Origin: JACCSI01 sp035575715 | Lineage (GTDB): Bacteria > Acidobacteriota > Vicinamibacteria > Vicinamibacterales > UBA2999 | DNA: 64,000 nucleotides | Assembly: GCA_035575715.1 (NCBI GenBank) | Contig: DATLXN010000040.1 | Span: forward strand, 1 to 64,000 | Direction: 5' to 3' | Shown: positions 15,500 through 23,972 of the stretch, one piece after another | Layout of the letters: each line of letters begins with the position of its first letter | Position numbering within the stretch: position 1 is the first letter of the stretch | Notes under the pieces: generated by a model | Seen by the model: only the letters and a program-made list of their open reading frames with translations | Databases searched by the model: none | Told to the model about the DNA's origin: nothing | Made by a program: the position numbers and the translations under genes

Positions 15500-17287
15500 T
15501 TGTCAGTGGTTACAGGGAAAAACGAGCGCTTTGACACCGGCTCAGGACAATTGACCGGCTTCATCGTCCGCTATCGCGGACGATTCGCACTCGGCCTGTC
15601 CTGCGTGGTGCTCACGAACGCGATCGCCCTTTCAGCCCCGTGGGTTCTGAAGCATGCCGTTGACGACCTGCAGGCATCGGTCACCGGCGGCAAACTGCGC
15701 TTTTATGCCTGGCTCATCCTGGCGATCGCGGCGGCCGGCGGGGTCGCGCGCTTTGCGATGCGCAGCGTGATCATCGGCGCCTCCCGCGCCATCGAGTACG
15801 ACATCCGCAACACCTTCTTCGCGCACCTGCAACGCTTGCCGCTCGCGTATTTCCATGCCAACCGGACTGGCGATCTGATGTCGCGCGCGACCAACGACCT
15901 GAGCGCCGTGCGGATGATGGCCGGCCCGGCCATGATGTACGCCACGAGCACCGCGTTGACGTTCGTCATTGCGCTGGCCGTGATGGCCTCGATCAACCTG
16001 CGGCTGACCCTCATGGCCATGCTTCCCCTGCCGTTTGTGACGCTCAGCTCACGGTATTTCGGGCGGCTGATTCACCAGCGGTTCGAACGGATTCAGGCGC
16101 AGCTCTCGAACCTCAGTGCAGTGACCCAGGAAGCGTTGGCCGGCGTGCGCGTGATCCGCGCGTATCGGCAGGAGGGGCACGAACTGCAGCGCTTTCGCCG
16201 CGCCAACGAGGAGTACGTCGAACGCAATCGCGTGCTGATCCGTTTGCAGGGCATCTACTATCCCAGCATGGGCCTGTTCATGGGGCTCTCGGAATTGCTG
16301 GTGCTCTGGCTCGGCAGCCGCGCGGTGATCGAAGGGGAGATGACCGTCGGCTCGCTGGTCGCATTCAACGCGTATCTGGCCATGCTGGCATGGCCGATGA
16401 TTGCGTTCGGCTGGGTCACCAACCTGGTCCAACGTGGGCGCGCATCGTGGGGGCGGATCCGCGAAGTGCTCGACGTCGCCCCGGCCATCGATGATGCGGC
16501 GGTCACCTATCCCGACCTGCGCATCGCAGATCTCCATGGCGCAGTTGAATTCCGCGACCTCACGTTTGCGTATGCGGGCCAGCCGGTGCTCGCCGGGGTG
16601 TCGCTGCGCATCGAGGCGGGCCAAACGGTGGCGTTTGTCGGCCGGACCGGCTCAGGAAAGTCGACGCTGCTGGCGCTCCTCGCCCGTCTCCACGATCCCG
16701 CGCCAGGCGCAGTGTTGATCGATGGCATCGACGTACGGGCGATGCCGCTGGCGACGCTGCGCGGCGCGCTCGGGTTTGTGCCGCAGGAACCTTTTCTGTT
16801 TTCAACGACGCTGGCGGACAACGTGGGATTCGGTCGCGGCGGCTCAGAGCCGGACCTGGCCGCAGTCACTGAGGTAGCTGCCACGGCCCGACTCGACGCC
16901 GATGTCGCCGACTTGCCGAGCGGTTACCAGACCCGCATCGGCGAGCGCGGCATCACCTTGTCCGGTGGACAAAAACAGCGCACCGCGATCGCCCGCGCGC
17001 TCTATCTCGACCCGCCCATTCTGATCCTGGACGACGCGCTGTCTGCGGTAGACACCCAGACCGAAGCCGAGATCCTCGACCGGCTGCGCACGGTGCGACG
17101 CGGCCGCACCACGCTGCTGGTCTCGCACCGCATCTCGACGGTCCGCGATGCCGACAGGATTGTGGTCCTCGAGTCCGGGCGGATCGCCGAGCAGGGTCGC
17201 CATGACGAATTGATCGCGCGCAGCGGGTTTTACGCTGCGCTGCATCGGCAGCAGCTCCTCGAGGCCGAGCTGGCGGCATCGAATTAG
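15500..17287 (+). CDS. ABC exporter half-transporter with degenerate Walker B
   Basis: A 595-residue half-transporter: six transmembrane helices (about 20-300) and an ATPase domain. Walker A is GRTGSGKST (from residue 381), the signature LSGGQ (487) is canonical, and Walker B is ILILDD (residues 507-512), with Asp512 in the place of the catalytic Glu. That is the hallmark of one half of a heterodimeric exporter such as TM287/288 or LmrCD. The partner is the next gene. The drawn start is TTG 15500. A GTG at 15506 preceded by TTAGAT is an equally plausible leaderless start. It likely exports lipids, peptides or drugs; the substrate is not readable. Confidence 0.9.
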   Translation: MSVVTGKNERFDTGSGQLTGFIVRYRGRFALGLSCVVLTNAIALSAPWVLKHAVDDLQASVTGGKLRFYAWLILAIAAAGGVARFAMRSVIIGASRAIEYDIRNTFFAHLQRLPLAYFHANRTGDLMSRATNDLSAVRMMAGPAMMYATSTALTFVIALAVMASINLRLTLMAMLPLPFVTLSSRYFGRLIHQRFERIQAQLSNLSAVTQEALAGVRVIRAYRQEGHELQRFRRANEEYVERNRVLIRLQGIYYPSMGLFMGLSELLVLWLGSRAVIEGEMTVGSLVAFNAYLAMLAWPMIAFGWVTNLVQRGRASWGRIREVLDVAPAIDDAAVTYPDLRIADLHGAVEFRDLTFAYAGQPVLAGVSLRIEAGQTVAFVGRTGSGKSTLLALLARLHDPAPGAVLIDGIDVRAMPLATLRGALGFVPQEPFLFSTTLADNVGFGRGGSEPDLAAVTEVAATARLDADVADLPSGYQTRIGERGITLSGGQKQRTAIARALYLDPPILILDDALSAVDTQTEAEILDRLRTVRRGRTTLLVSHRISTVRDADRIVVLESGRIAEQGRHDELIARSGFYAALHRQQLLEAELAASN

Positions 17288-17290
17288 CGA

Positions 17291-17318
17291 CAGGGATCAG
17301 GGATCAGGGATCAGGGAT
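17291..17318. repeat. Four tandem CAGGGAT heptads
   Basis: Four perfect CAGGGAT copies fill most of the 40-bp gap between the two ABC genes. The same unit recurs at 21524-21551. It is too short to be a promoter and is one of the 7-bp arrays of the window. Confidence 0.85.
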
Positions 17319-17327
17319 CACAGAACA

Positions 17328-19094
17328 GTGCAGGACGAGGAGGTTCTCGGAAAGGCGTATGACGCGCGGCTGATGCGCCGGCTACTGGTCTATCTGCGGC
17401 CGTATTGGCGTCCGGTGCTGATCGCGTTGACGGCCATCCTCGCCGGGGCGGCCTTGCAGCTGGTCCCGCCGTGGCTGACGCTGCAGGTCATCGACGTCCA
17501 CATCCCGGCGCGCGATTTCAACGGGCTGCGCGTGATCGGCGCGCTCTACCTCGCCACGCTACTGGCCGAGTTCCTGCTCGAGTTTATTCAAGCGTCCACG
17601 CTGCAAATGACCGGGCAGCGGATCATGTTCGACCTGCGGACCCAGATCTACGCGCACCTGCAGCGCATCGATGTACGGTTTTACGACCGCAACCCGGTCG
17701 GGCGGTTGATGACCCGCGTGACCACTGACGTGGATGCACTCAATGAGTTGTTCACGTCGGGAGTCGTCTCGGTCTTTGGCGACGTCTTCGCGTTGATCGC
17801 GATCATGACGGCGATGGTGATGCTGGATTGGCGCCTGGCGCTGATCGCCTTCGTCGTGATTCCGTTGATCGTGCTGGTGACCCAGTGGTTTCGCGTCCAT
17901 GTCCGCCAGACCTATCGTGACGTCCGCGTCTGGATCGCGCGGATCAACGCCTTCCTGCAGGAGCACATCAGCGGCGTCTCCACCGTGCAACTGTTTCGTC
18001 GCGAGGCGCAGAGCTTTGCCGATTTCGATGCGATCAACGTCGCGCACATGCAGGCCAATGTCCGGTCGATCTTTTATTACGCGGTGTTCTATCCGGCCAT
18101 CGAAATCCTCGGCGCCGTCGCGACCGCTCTGATCCTCTGGTACGGCGGCGGGGAAGTCATCCAAGGCAGCTTGACCCTCGGCACCCTGGTCGCCTTTATC
18201 CAGTATTCCAATCGGTTCTTTCGTCCAATTCAGGACCTGTCGGAGAAGTTCAATGTCCTGCAAGGTGCGATGGCGTCCTCGGAGCGCATCTTTCAATTGC
18301 TCGACACGCCGGTGGCGGTTCAGTCGGCTGCCCCGGGCCGGTCGGGTGGGTCGGGTCGGGCAGACACAGGGACGATCGCGTTCGAACAGGTGTGGTTCGC
18401 CTACAACGACGACGACTTTGTGTTGCGCGACGTGTCGTTTACCGTCGAGCCCGGTCAACGCATCGGCATCGTCGGCGCCACCGGCGCCGGTAAGACCACG
18501 GTGATCAACTTGCTGTTGCGGTTCTATGACGTCACCCGCGGTCGCATCACGATCGACGGTGTCGACATCCGCGAGTTACCGCTCGATGATGTCCGCGCGC
18601 GCTTTGGCTTAGTGCTGCAGGACGTTCATTTGTTTTCCGGAACAATCGCCGCCAACGTGCGCCTCGGCAACAGTGATATTGGTGATGACGATGTGCGCCG
18701 CGTGCTGCAGGCGGTCAATGCCGCACCATTTGTCGAGGCCCTCGGCGGCATCGAGACGGCGGTGGTCGAACGCGGCGCGACGCTGTCAGTGGGCCAGAAG
18801 CAGTTACTCTCGTTCGCGCGAGCCCTGGCTTTCGATCCGCCAGTCCTGGTGCTTGACGAGGCGACCTCGAGTATCGACACCGAAACCGAGGTGTTGATTC
18901 GTGACGCGCTCACAACCCTGATGCACGGCAGGACAACCATCGCCATCGCCCATCGCTTGTCGACGATTCAAGACATGGATCGCATCCTGGTGTTTCACAA
19001 AGGCGCGCTGCGCGAGTCGGGGCGGCACCAGGAACTGGTCGCGCAACGTGGGTTGTATCACCGGTTGTACGAACTGCAGTTTGCACGTGACTGA
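17328..19094 (+). CDS. ABC exporter half-transporter with consensus Walker B
   Basis: A 588-residue half-transporter with six transmembrane helices and an ATPase domain. Walker A is GATGAGKTT (from 383), Walker B is VLVLDE with catalytic Glu511, and the H-loop reads IAHRLST. Its signature is LSVGQ (486-490), not LSGGQ. In a heterodimer this noncanonical signature would pair with the Asp-containing Walker B of the upstream protein, giving one weak and one competent ATP site, as in known asymmetric exporters. It starts with GTG, 40 bp after the first half-transporter. A Gly/Ser-rich linker (around residues 335-347) separates the membrane and ATPase domains. Confidence 0.9.
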   Translation: MQDEEVLGKAYDARLMRRLLVYLRPYWRPVLIALTAILAGAALQLVPPWLTLQVIDVHIPARDFNGLRVIGALYLATLLAEFLLEFIQASTLQMTGQRIMFDLRTQIYAHLQRIDVRFYDRNPVGRLMTRVTTDVDALNELFTSGVVSVFGDVFALIAIMTAMVMLDWRLALIAFVVIPLIVLVTQWFRVHVRQTYRDVRVWIARINAFLQEHISGVSTVQLFRREAQSFADFDAINVAHMQANVRSIFYYAVFYPAIEILGAVATALILWYGGGEVIQGSLTLGTLVAFIQYSNRFFRPIQDLSEKFNVLQGAMASSERIFQLLDTPVAVQSAAPGRSGGSGRADTGTIAFEQVWFAYNDDDFVLRDVSFTVEPGQRIGIVGATGAGKTTVINLLLRFYDVTRGRITIDGVDIRELPLDDVRARFGLVLQDVHLFSGTIAANVRLGNSDIGDDDVRRVLQAVNAAPFVEALGGIETAVVERGATLSVGQKQLLSFARALAFDPPVLVLDEATSSIDTETEVLIRDALTTLMHGRTTIAIAHRLSTIQDMDRILVFHKGALRESGRHQELVAQRGLYHRLYELQFARD

Positions 19095-19106
19095 CTCACC
19101 TACGGT

Positions 19107-19150
19107 GCGCGGAAGCACGGAAGTACGGAAAACATTTTTAACATTCCGTG
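19107..19150. terminator. Octamer repeat and hairpin between convergent genes
   Basis: Three 8-bp units (GCGCGGAA, GCACGGAA, GTACGGAA) are followed by inverted TTCCGTG. ACGGAA (19125-19130) and TTCCGT (19144-19149) can form a 6-bp stem around a T-rich loop. It lies between the plus-strand exporter and the minus-strand 3D-domain gene, so it may act as a weak bidirectional terminator. Similar TTCCGTG words occur near 10095. Confidence 0.3.
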
Positions 19151-19184
19151 TGTCGGCGGTTCCGTGCGACGTCCGTGGACAGCG

Positions 19185-19871
19185 TCAGACCTGTATCGGG
19201 GGCGGCGGCGGCGGAACCGGTGTGGGCGGGATCGGCGCGACGCCCGGTGGCAGGCCCGGCACACTGTCGCTCCCCGCGGGCAACGACGTCGGCGCGGCGG
19301 GATCGGTGATGATGCCGGTCGGATCGACGCGCCGTGACGGGATCGGAATCAGCGACCGCTGAAACTCGCGCTCGCGGAATAAGTCGTCGACGCGTCCGCT
19401 GGTGTCGCTATGCTGCGGATTCCAACCAAGTCGCAAGACTGTCAGCTGGATCGTGCGGCGGCCAAAGCGCAGCGCGTCGTGGCAGCTCCATAAATAGAGA
19501 TCGATGATCCGTCCCTGGACGGCGGGGCCGGTGTCCATGATCGTCCAGATGCCGTCGAGCGCCGGTTCCTGCGTGTCGAGCCGGACCACGGTCCCGACCG
19601 GCAGCAGCCGCGGGTCGGCGGCGGCAATACCGGTGCGGACGCTGACCCCTGACGCGGTCGTCTGGCCCTTGCAGTAGGCGGTCGCCGTGAATTTCAGTTG
19701 AGAACCGGTTTGCGGACGCGGCGCGACGACCGCGGCCTCGGCCTCGGCGACGATTGCCGGCTGCGAGCTATTGCGTGAATCGCGGACCGTGGTTTCGTAG
19801 ACAAACACGAAGCCCACCGCGGCGCCAACCGTGGCCACGACTTTCCGCCCGAAGGATCGCGAAATCAGCAT
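19185..19871 (-). CDS. 3D (Asp-Asp-Asp) domain protein, secreted
   Basis: A 228-residue exported protein. An N-terminal hydrophobic helix (about residues 9-25) serves as signal or anchor. The 3D domain covers about 58-150: KFTATAYCKGQTTASGVSVRTG, AADPRLLPVGTVVRL, the three acidic positions in DGIWTIMDTGPAVQGRIIDLYL, and SCHDALRFGRR. 3D domains are double-psi barrels in murein lytic enzymes of the MltA/RpfB/YabE group. The tail is a proline run with PPTPVPPPPPP. Its ATG overlaps the thiL stop (TAATG), so it is the last gene of the long minus-strand series. A peptidoglycan role is inferred. Confidence 0.85.
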   Translation of the reverse strand: MLISRSFGRKVVATVGAAVGFVFVYETTVRDSRNSSQPAIVAEAEAAVVAPRPQTGSQLKFTATAYCKGQTTASGVSVRTGIAAADPRLLPVGTVVRLDTQEPALDGIWTIMDTGPAVQGRIIDLYLWSCHDALRFGRRTIQLTVLRLGWNPQHSDTSGRVDDLFREREFQRSLIPIPSRRVDPTGIITDPAAPTSLPAGSDSVPGLPPGVAPIPPTPVPPPPPPIQV

Positions 19872-20887
19872 TAAAAATGTTCGAAGCCGCCGGGCAACCT
19901 TTCGCGCGCGCCGTTACGGAGCAGCACACGGGCTCCCGGGTCTTTCGTCATCACGCCAATCCGTGTCAGCGGCGGGTCGGCGACGCGCGACCGTGCGTGC
20001 CGGACTCGTCCACCCCACGTGCGCGGCACCGCAAACAGCAACTCATAGTCGTCGCCGCCGCTCAAGGCCGCTGTAATCGCATCGACGCCGGCTGCCTCCC
20101 ACCAGGCGCGGGCGCCCGGCGTAATCGGCAGCGTCGCTGCGTCGATCTCGGCGCCGCAGCCACTGGCTGTAGCCAGCTGGTCAACGGCATCGGCTAACCC
20201 GTCACTCAAATCCATCGCCGCTCGTGCGGCTTTGTTCTGACCAATCGCCAGACCCAGTCGAACCCGGGGGTCTGGCCGGAGGTAGCGGGCGATGCACTCG
20301 CGCCGGTCGTCGGTCGCCGGGAGCCCCAGACCATCAAACTTTCGGAGCATCTCAAGCCCCGCCGCGGCTCCGCCGATGGTCCCGCTTATCCACAATTCAT
20401 CGCCGGGCCGGCCACCACTCCGGGTCAGCGCCCGGCGGGGCCGCACTTCGCCCACGGCGGTAATGTCGATCATCAGGGGTCCCGGGCTGCGGGTGAGGTT
20501 GCCGCCAATGACCGCTACCCCGTGGGTGGCAGCCAAAACGGCGACGCCGTCCGCGATGCCCTCGACCTCGTCGACCGCCAGTGCGTCGGGCAGAGCCAGG
20601 GACAGTAACGCCCACCGTGGGGTTGCGCCCATAGCCGCCAGATCGCTCAAGTTCACGGCCAGCGCGCGGCATCCAATGTCCGCCGGGGCCGAAAATCGCC
20701 GCTCGAAGTGCACGCCCTCGATGTGCGCGTCGGTCGTCAGGACCGTCTGCGCATTCCGCTGGGGCGCCACGATGGCGGCGTCGTCTCCGATACCAAGGAC
20801 CACGGCCGGGGAGGGCCTGGTCGTCCGATTCAGCCGGGCACGGATACGGGCCAGGAGGCGCCGCTCGCCAAGCTCCGACACTGTCAC
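19871..20887 (-). CDS. thiL: Thiamine-monophosphate kinase
   Basis: A 338-residue ThiL of normal length. It phosphorylates thiamine monophosphate to thiamine diphosphate with ATP. Visible motifs are the N-terminal GIGDDAAIV metal/nucleotide loop, LTTDAHIEGVHF, AVNLSDLAAMGATPRWALLSL, GGNLTRSPG, AAMDLSDGLADAVDQLA and LSGGDDYELLFAVP. The start is GTG 20887, 34 bp after the 3' end of the 6S RNA gene. No TPP riboswitch is seen, and there is no other thiamine gene nearby, so expression probably depends on upstream transcription. Confidence 0.95.
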   Translation of the reverse strand: MTVSELGERRLLARIRARLNRTTRPSPAVVLGIGDDAAIVAPQRNAQTVLTTDAHIEGVHFERRFSAPADIGCRALAVNLSDLAAMGATPRWALLSLALPDALAVDEVEGIADGVAVLAATHGVAVIGGNLTRSPGPLMIDITAVGEVRPRRALTRSGGRPGDELWISGTIGGAAAGLEMLRKFDGLGLPATDDRRECIARYLRPDPRVRLGLAIGQNKAARAAMDLSDGLADAVDQLATASGCGAEIDAATLPITPGARAWWEAAGVDAITAALSGGDDYELLFAVPRTWGGRVRHARSRVADPPLTRIGVMTKDPGARVLLRNGARERLPGGFEHF

Positions 20888-20921
20888 TTCAGGCGCATTT
20901 CTCGTCGCTGCAGGTAATAAC

Positions 20922-21103
20922 GTCCCGCTTTGCCGTGTGGGGAGGATTGCTGAACCTGCATTAGCAGGTGGAGTCGCTGTAAAAGCTGCGCTTTAGGCTT
21001 CCTCGCCTCGGAGGCATGCACACCACGCAACTGTCGCAACTCGCTTGGGTTTAAACATCGGCTCAGACAAGCCTCCGAAAAACCATCACGAACAAAGCAG
21101 GAC
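20922..21103 (-). ncRNA. ssrS: 6S RNA (ssrS)
   Basis: A 182-nt RNA (184 in E. coli) in the gap between zapA and thiL, next to zapA as in gammaproteobacteria. The ends pair perfectly apart from one G-U: GUCCUGCUUUG with CAAAGCGGGAC. Conserved patches include TGAGCCGATGTTT (E. coli TGAGCCGATATTT), GTGTGCATGCC, and GAAGCCTAAAG (E. coli GAAGCCTTAAA). A small ACCTGC/GCAGGT hairpin lies on the 3' side of the central region. 6S RNA mimics an open promoter and holds housekeeping RNA polymerase in stationary phase. A good promoter sits directly upstream. A short reading frame overlapping it is a shadow. Confidence 0.88.
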
Positions 21104-21110
21104 AAAAAGA

Positions 21111-21139
21111 ATCTTAGGGCCGGGGCGGGAGGCGGTCAA
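21111..21139 (-). promoter_or_regulatory. Promoter of 6S RNA
   Basis: On the minus strand, TTGACC (21134-21139) and TAAGAT (21111-21116) are separated by exactly 17 bp. The predicted 6S RNA 5' end at 21103 lies 7 nt past the -10 box. This is the best housekeeping promoter seen in the window. Confidence 0.75.
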
Positions 21140-21220
21140 GGACGGAAACGCTCAGGACGAAGCAAAGACGAAAGACAAAAAACTAAAAGACAAAAAGTAA
21201 AGAAAAATCGACGAGCCGGT

Positions 21221-21523
21221 CTAGTCCTCGCCGGCGAGTTCGAGCGCCTGGTCGACGATCCGCTCGAGCGCCGCCGCGCGGGCCGTCAATGTGTCGGCAT
21301 CGTCCAGGCTCTGATCGCGGGCGCGGAAAAACTCGTCGGCAATGTTCAGCGCGGTGAGGACGGCCAGCCCCAGCGTGTCGCTCGACGGCGAGGCATCAGA
21401 GGCCAGCCCCATCTTCCGATCGACATACGCGGCCAGCTCCTGCACATAGTCCGATTCAAGCGTCGTCCGGATGGGATAACGCTGGCCGTGCACGTCGATA
21501 TGGATGACTCTCGGGTTCGGCAT
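21221..21523 (-). CDS. zapA: Cell division protein ZapA
   Basis: A 100-residue ZapA homologue: a short beta N terminus (VIHIDVHGQRYPIRTTLES) followed by YVQELAAYVDRKM and a long C-terminal helix with LTALNIADEFFRARD. ZapA crosslinks FtsZ filaments at the division site. It sits directly after the ZapB-like gene, separated only by a 7-bp repeat array, and directly before the 6S RNA. Confidence 0.9.
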   Translation of the reverse strand: MPNPRVIHIDVHGQRYPIRTTLESDYVQELAAYVDRKMGLASDASPSSDTLGLAVLTALNIADEFFRARDQSLDDADTLTARAAALERIVDQALELAGED

Positions 21524-21551
21524 AGGGATCGGGGATCAGGGATCAGGGATC
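21524..21551. repeat. Four tandem AGGGATC heptads
   Basis: The units AGGGATC, GGGGATC, AGGGATC and AGGGATC begin directly at the zapA start codon side and are followed by an inverted TGATCCCTA. This places the array in the leader of zapA, where a Shine-Dalgarno should be. The GGGATC-type unit is the same as at 17291. Confidence 0.8.
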
Positions 21552-21567
21552 ACCTGATCCCTACTCC

Positions 21568-21861
21568 CTACAGGTTCAACGCATCCAGCTGTTGCAGCAT
21601 CTCAGCCACGCGGGTCCGGATCTGGTCGCGCTCGTTGCGCATCTCGCCCAGGTCGCTGGCGGCAGTTTCGGCTTGGCTGACCCGTCCGTTCAGGGTGTCA
21701 ACCTCGCGCTGCAGTCGGGCGTTCTCTTCCATCGCACGTGACTGCTCGCCGCGCAGGCGGCCGATCACCCCGACCAGCATCTTGATTTTTTCTTCGAGGC
21801 GGTCGATCGGCTCGACGGATGCGGAGGAGGGCGTCTTGGTCGTCGTCGTGGTCGTGGCCAT
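21568..21861 (-). CDS. zapB: ZapB-like coiled-coil division protein
   Basis: A 97-residue protein. After a Thr-rich N terminus (about residues 2-12) it is a single heptad-patterned helix: IDRLEEKIKMLVGVIGRLRGEQSRAMEENARLQREVDTLN to the end. Size, coiled coil and position next to zapA support a ZapB-type partner that assembles at the Z ring. AAGG lies 4 nt before the ATG. It follows pheT by 8 bp. The sequence alone cannot separate it from other small coiled-coil proteins. Confidence 0.7.
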   Translation of the reverse strand: MATTTTTTKTPSSASVEPIDRLEEKIKMLVGVIGRLRGEQSRAMEENARLQREVDTLNGRVSQAETAASDLGEMRNERDQIRTRVAEMLQQLDALNL

Positions 21862-21869
21862 GGAACCTT

Positions 21870-23972
21870 CTATCTTTGAATCGCGCCTAAGTCGGTGGTC
21901 AGCGCGGTGACGATGGTATTCATCGCCGCGTGTATTTCGTTGTCGGTCAATGTGCGGTCGGGCGCCTGGAAGGTGAGGCGCAACGACAGGCTGGCCTTGC
22001 CGTCAGCAATGCCTTTGCCCTGGTAACGATCGAATTCGCGCACATCAACGAGTGGCACGTCGCGGGTCGTGACACTCGCCGCACGAATCTTTTCACGAAC
22101 GCTCTCGGCAGACAAGGTGTCGTCGACGAGAATCGACACGTCGCGCACCACCGACGGATGCCGCGCCAGCGGGGTTGCGAAGCGCACCCCTGACGGCGCC
22201 TGCGCCGTGAGGGCGTCAAGGTTGAACTCGAGCACGTAAATCGCGTCGGTTGTGGGCACCTCGCGCTGCGCCGCGACCGCCGGGTCCAGTTGGCCGATGA
22301 TCCCGACGTTGGCCCCGTTGACCGCGACATCGGCCGCGCGTCCCGGCACGAGATACGGCCGTGTCGACGCCGCAAACTGCGCGTCCGCCTTCATCAATGC
22401 GCACAATTGTTCGGCCGCGCCCTTGACGTCGAAGAAATCGACGTCGCGTCGATGGCCGCTCCAATGATCGGCGGAGGCCAGTCCGGTCCAGACGCAGGCG
22501 GCAGCACGGACCTCGCCGGCAGGCGAAAAGCGCGTGCCAATTTCAAACAGCCGCACGTCGCGTCGTCCATGGCGGCGGTTGTGACTGACTGCATCGACCA
22601 AGCCCGCCAGCAGGCTGGGGCGCAGGGTGGTGAATTTTTCCGACAGCGGATTGGCCAGCATCACCGGTGCCTGCTCGCCGAGGTACGGGGCGGCAGCGGC
22701 GGTATCGATGAACGCGAAGGTGATGGCTTCGCTCAAACCCATGCCGAGTAGTGCGCGGCGGACGCGGGCGTCACGCGCAATGCGCGGATCAGATGGTGGT
22801 GGCGCGTGTTCGACGCCGGGGAATGTCGCCGGTAAATGCTCGAAACCATAGTGGCGGCCAACTTCTTCGATCACATCGACAGGCCGGACCACGTCGACGC
22901 GCCAGCCAGGCACTTCCACCTGCCAGCCGGCTCCCTCGCTGCCGATCGACAGCGACGCATCGGGCGCTGTCGCCTGCCACGCGCCGAGCTGCCGTACGCG
23001 GAAGCCGAGGCTGCGCAATATGCGGTCGGCATCTTCCGCGGGCACAGTCATGCCCAGCAGGCGATTGGCAGCTTCTGCGGCAAGGGTGATCTGACGCGGC
23101 TGATACGGCGCTGGATGCACGTCGAGAACTGGGCCACGCGCGTGGCCTGCGCCGATCGACGACAGCAACTCGAGCGCGCGGTCCATCGCCGCGGCGCAGC
23201 CCGCGAGATCAGCGCCGCGCTCGAAGCGATAGGAGGCTTCGCTGCGGAGCCCCAGGCGCTTGCTCGTCGCCCGCACCGACTGCGGTTTGAACCAGGCGCT
23301 TTCAAAAACTATCTGGCGGGTCTGCGAGGAGACCTCGGACTCGGCGCCGCCCATCACGCCGCCAATCGCTGCCGCGCGTTCGGCATCGGCGATGACCAGC
23401 ATCTCGGCATCCAGGGTTCGTGCCTTGCCGTCGAGCGTGGTCAGTTTTTCCGCGGCGCGGGCGCGCCGCACGACAATCGCATCGCCGCGCAAGCGCGATC
23501 GATCGAAGGCGTGCATCGGCTGCCCGAGCTCGAGCAGCACGTAGTTGGTGATGTCGACGATGTTGTTAATCGGACGGACGCCGCAGGCATGCAGTCGGGT
23601 TTGCATCCAGTCCGGCGACGGACCCACGGTCACGTCGGCAATCGCGGCAACATAGCGCGCACACAATTCCGGCTCGTCGATCCTGACAGTGAGTGCTTCC
23701 TGTCCTGACCCACCAGCCCCACCAGCCTTACCAGGCCCACCTGCCTTGTCCGACAGCGCGAGCCCGTAAGCGGTCGCAATCTCGCGAGCCACTCCTCTGA
23801 TCGAGAGGCAGTCGGGCCGGTTCGCCGTCACGTCAAAATCGAGGACGGCGTCGTCGCCGACACGCTCAATGCCTTCGAGCGCGAGGCCGCGCAGCGACAT
23901 CCGCGCGCCGATTTCTTCCGCCGTACCCGGGACGTCGACGAAGTCACGAATCCACGACAGCAGGACCTTCAC
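21870..23972 (-). CDS. pheT: Phenylalanyl-tRNA synthetase beta subunit, short form
   Basis: A 700-residue PheT; typical bacterial ones are about 800. The N terminus goes from MKVLLSWIRDFVDV and EGIERVGDDAVLDFDVTANRP straight to DCLSIRGVAREIATAYGL. The roughly 100-residue EMAP-type tRNA-binding domain that normally lies between these segments is absent. B3/B4 editing features (PTTDAIYVLEF region, GQPMHAFDRSRL, VRRARAAEKLTTLDG), B5 and the C-terminal anticodon-binding domain (FATPLARHPSVVRDVSILVD) are present. It overlaps pheS by ATGA and forms the alpha2-beta2 synthetase with it. Confidence 0.95.
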   Translation of the reverse strand: MKVLLSWIRDFVDVPGTAEEIGARMSLRGLALEGIERVGDDAVLDFDVTANRPDCLSIRGVAREIATAYGLALSDKAGGPGKAGGAGGSGQEALTVRIDEPELCARYVAAIADVTVGPSPDWMQTRLHACGVRPINNIVDITNYVLLELGQPMHAFDRSRLRGDAIVVRRARAAEKLTTLDGKARTLDAEMLVIADAERAAAIGGVMGGAESEVSSQTRQIVFESAWFKPQSVRATSKRLGLRSEASYRFERGADLAGCAAAMDRALELLSSIGAGHARGPVLDVHPAPYQPRQITLAAEAANRLLGMTVPAEDADRILRSLGFRVRQLGAWQATAPDASLSIGSEGAGWQVEVPGWRVDVVRPVDVIEEVGRHYGFEHLPATFPGVEHAPPPSDPRIARDARVRRALLGMGLSEAITFAFIDTAAAAPYLGEQAPVMLANPLSEKFTTLRPSLLAGLVDAVSHNRRHGRRDVRLFEIGTRFSPAGEVRAAACVWTGLASADHWSGHRRDVDFFDVKGAAEQLCALMKADAQFAASTRPYLVPGRAADVAVNGANVGIIGQLDPAVAAQREVPTTDAIYVLEFNLDALTAQAPSGVRFATPLARHPSVVRDVSILVDDTLSAESVREKIRAASVTTRDVPLVDVREFDRYQGKGIADGKASLSLRLTFQAPDRTLTDNEIHAAMNTIVTALTTDLGAIQR

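Noticed and set aside
20884..21105. 73-codon minus-strand frame upstream of thiL
   Set aside because: It coincides with the 6S RNA, whose ends pair and whose promoter is clear.
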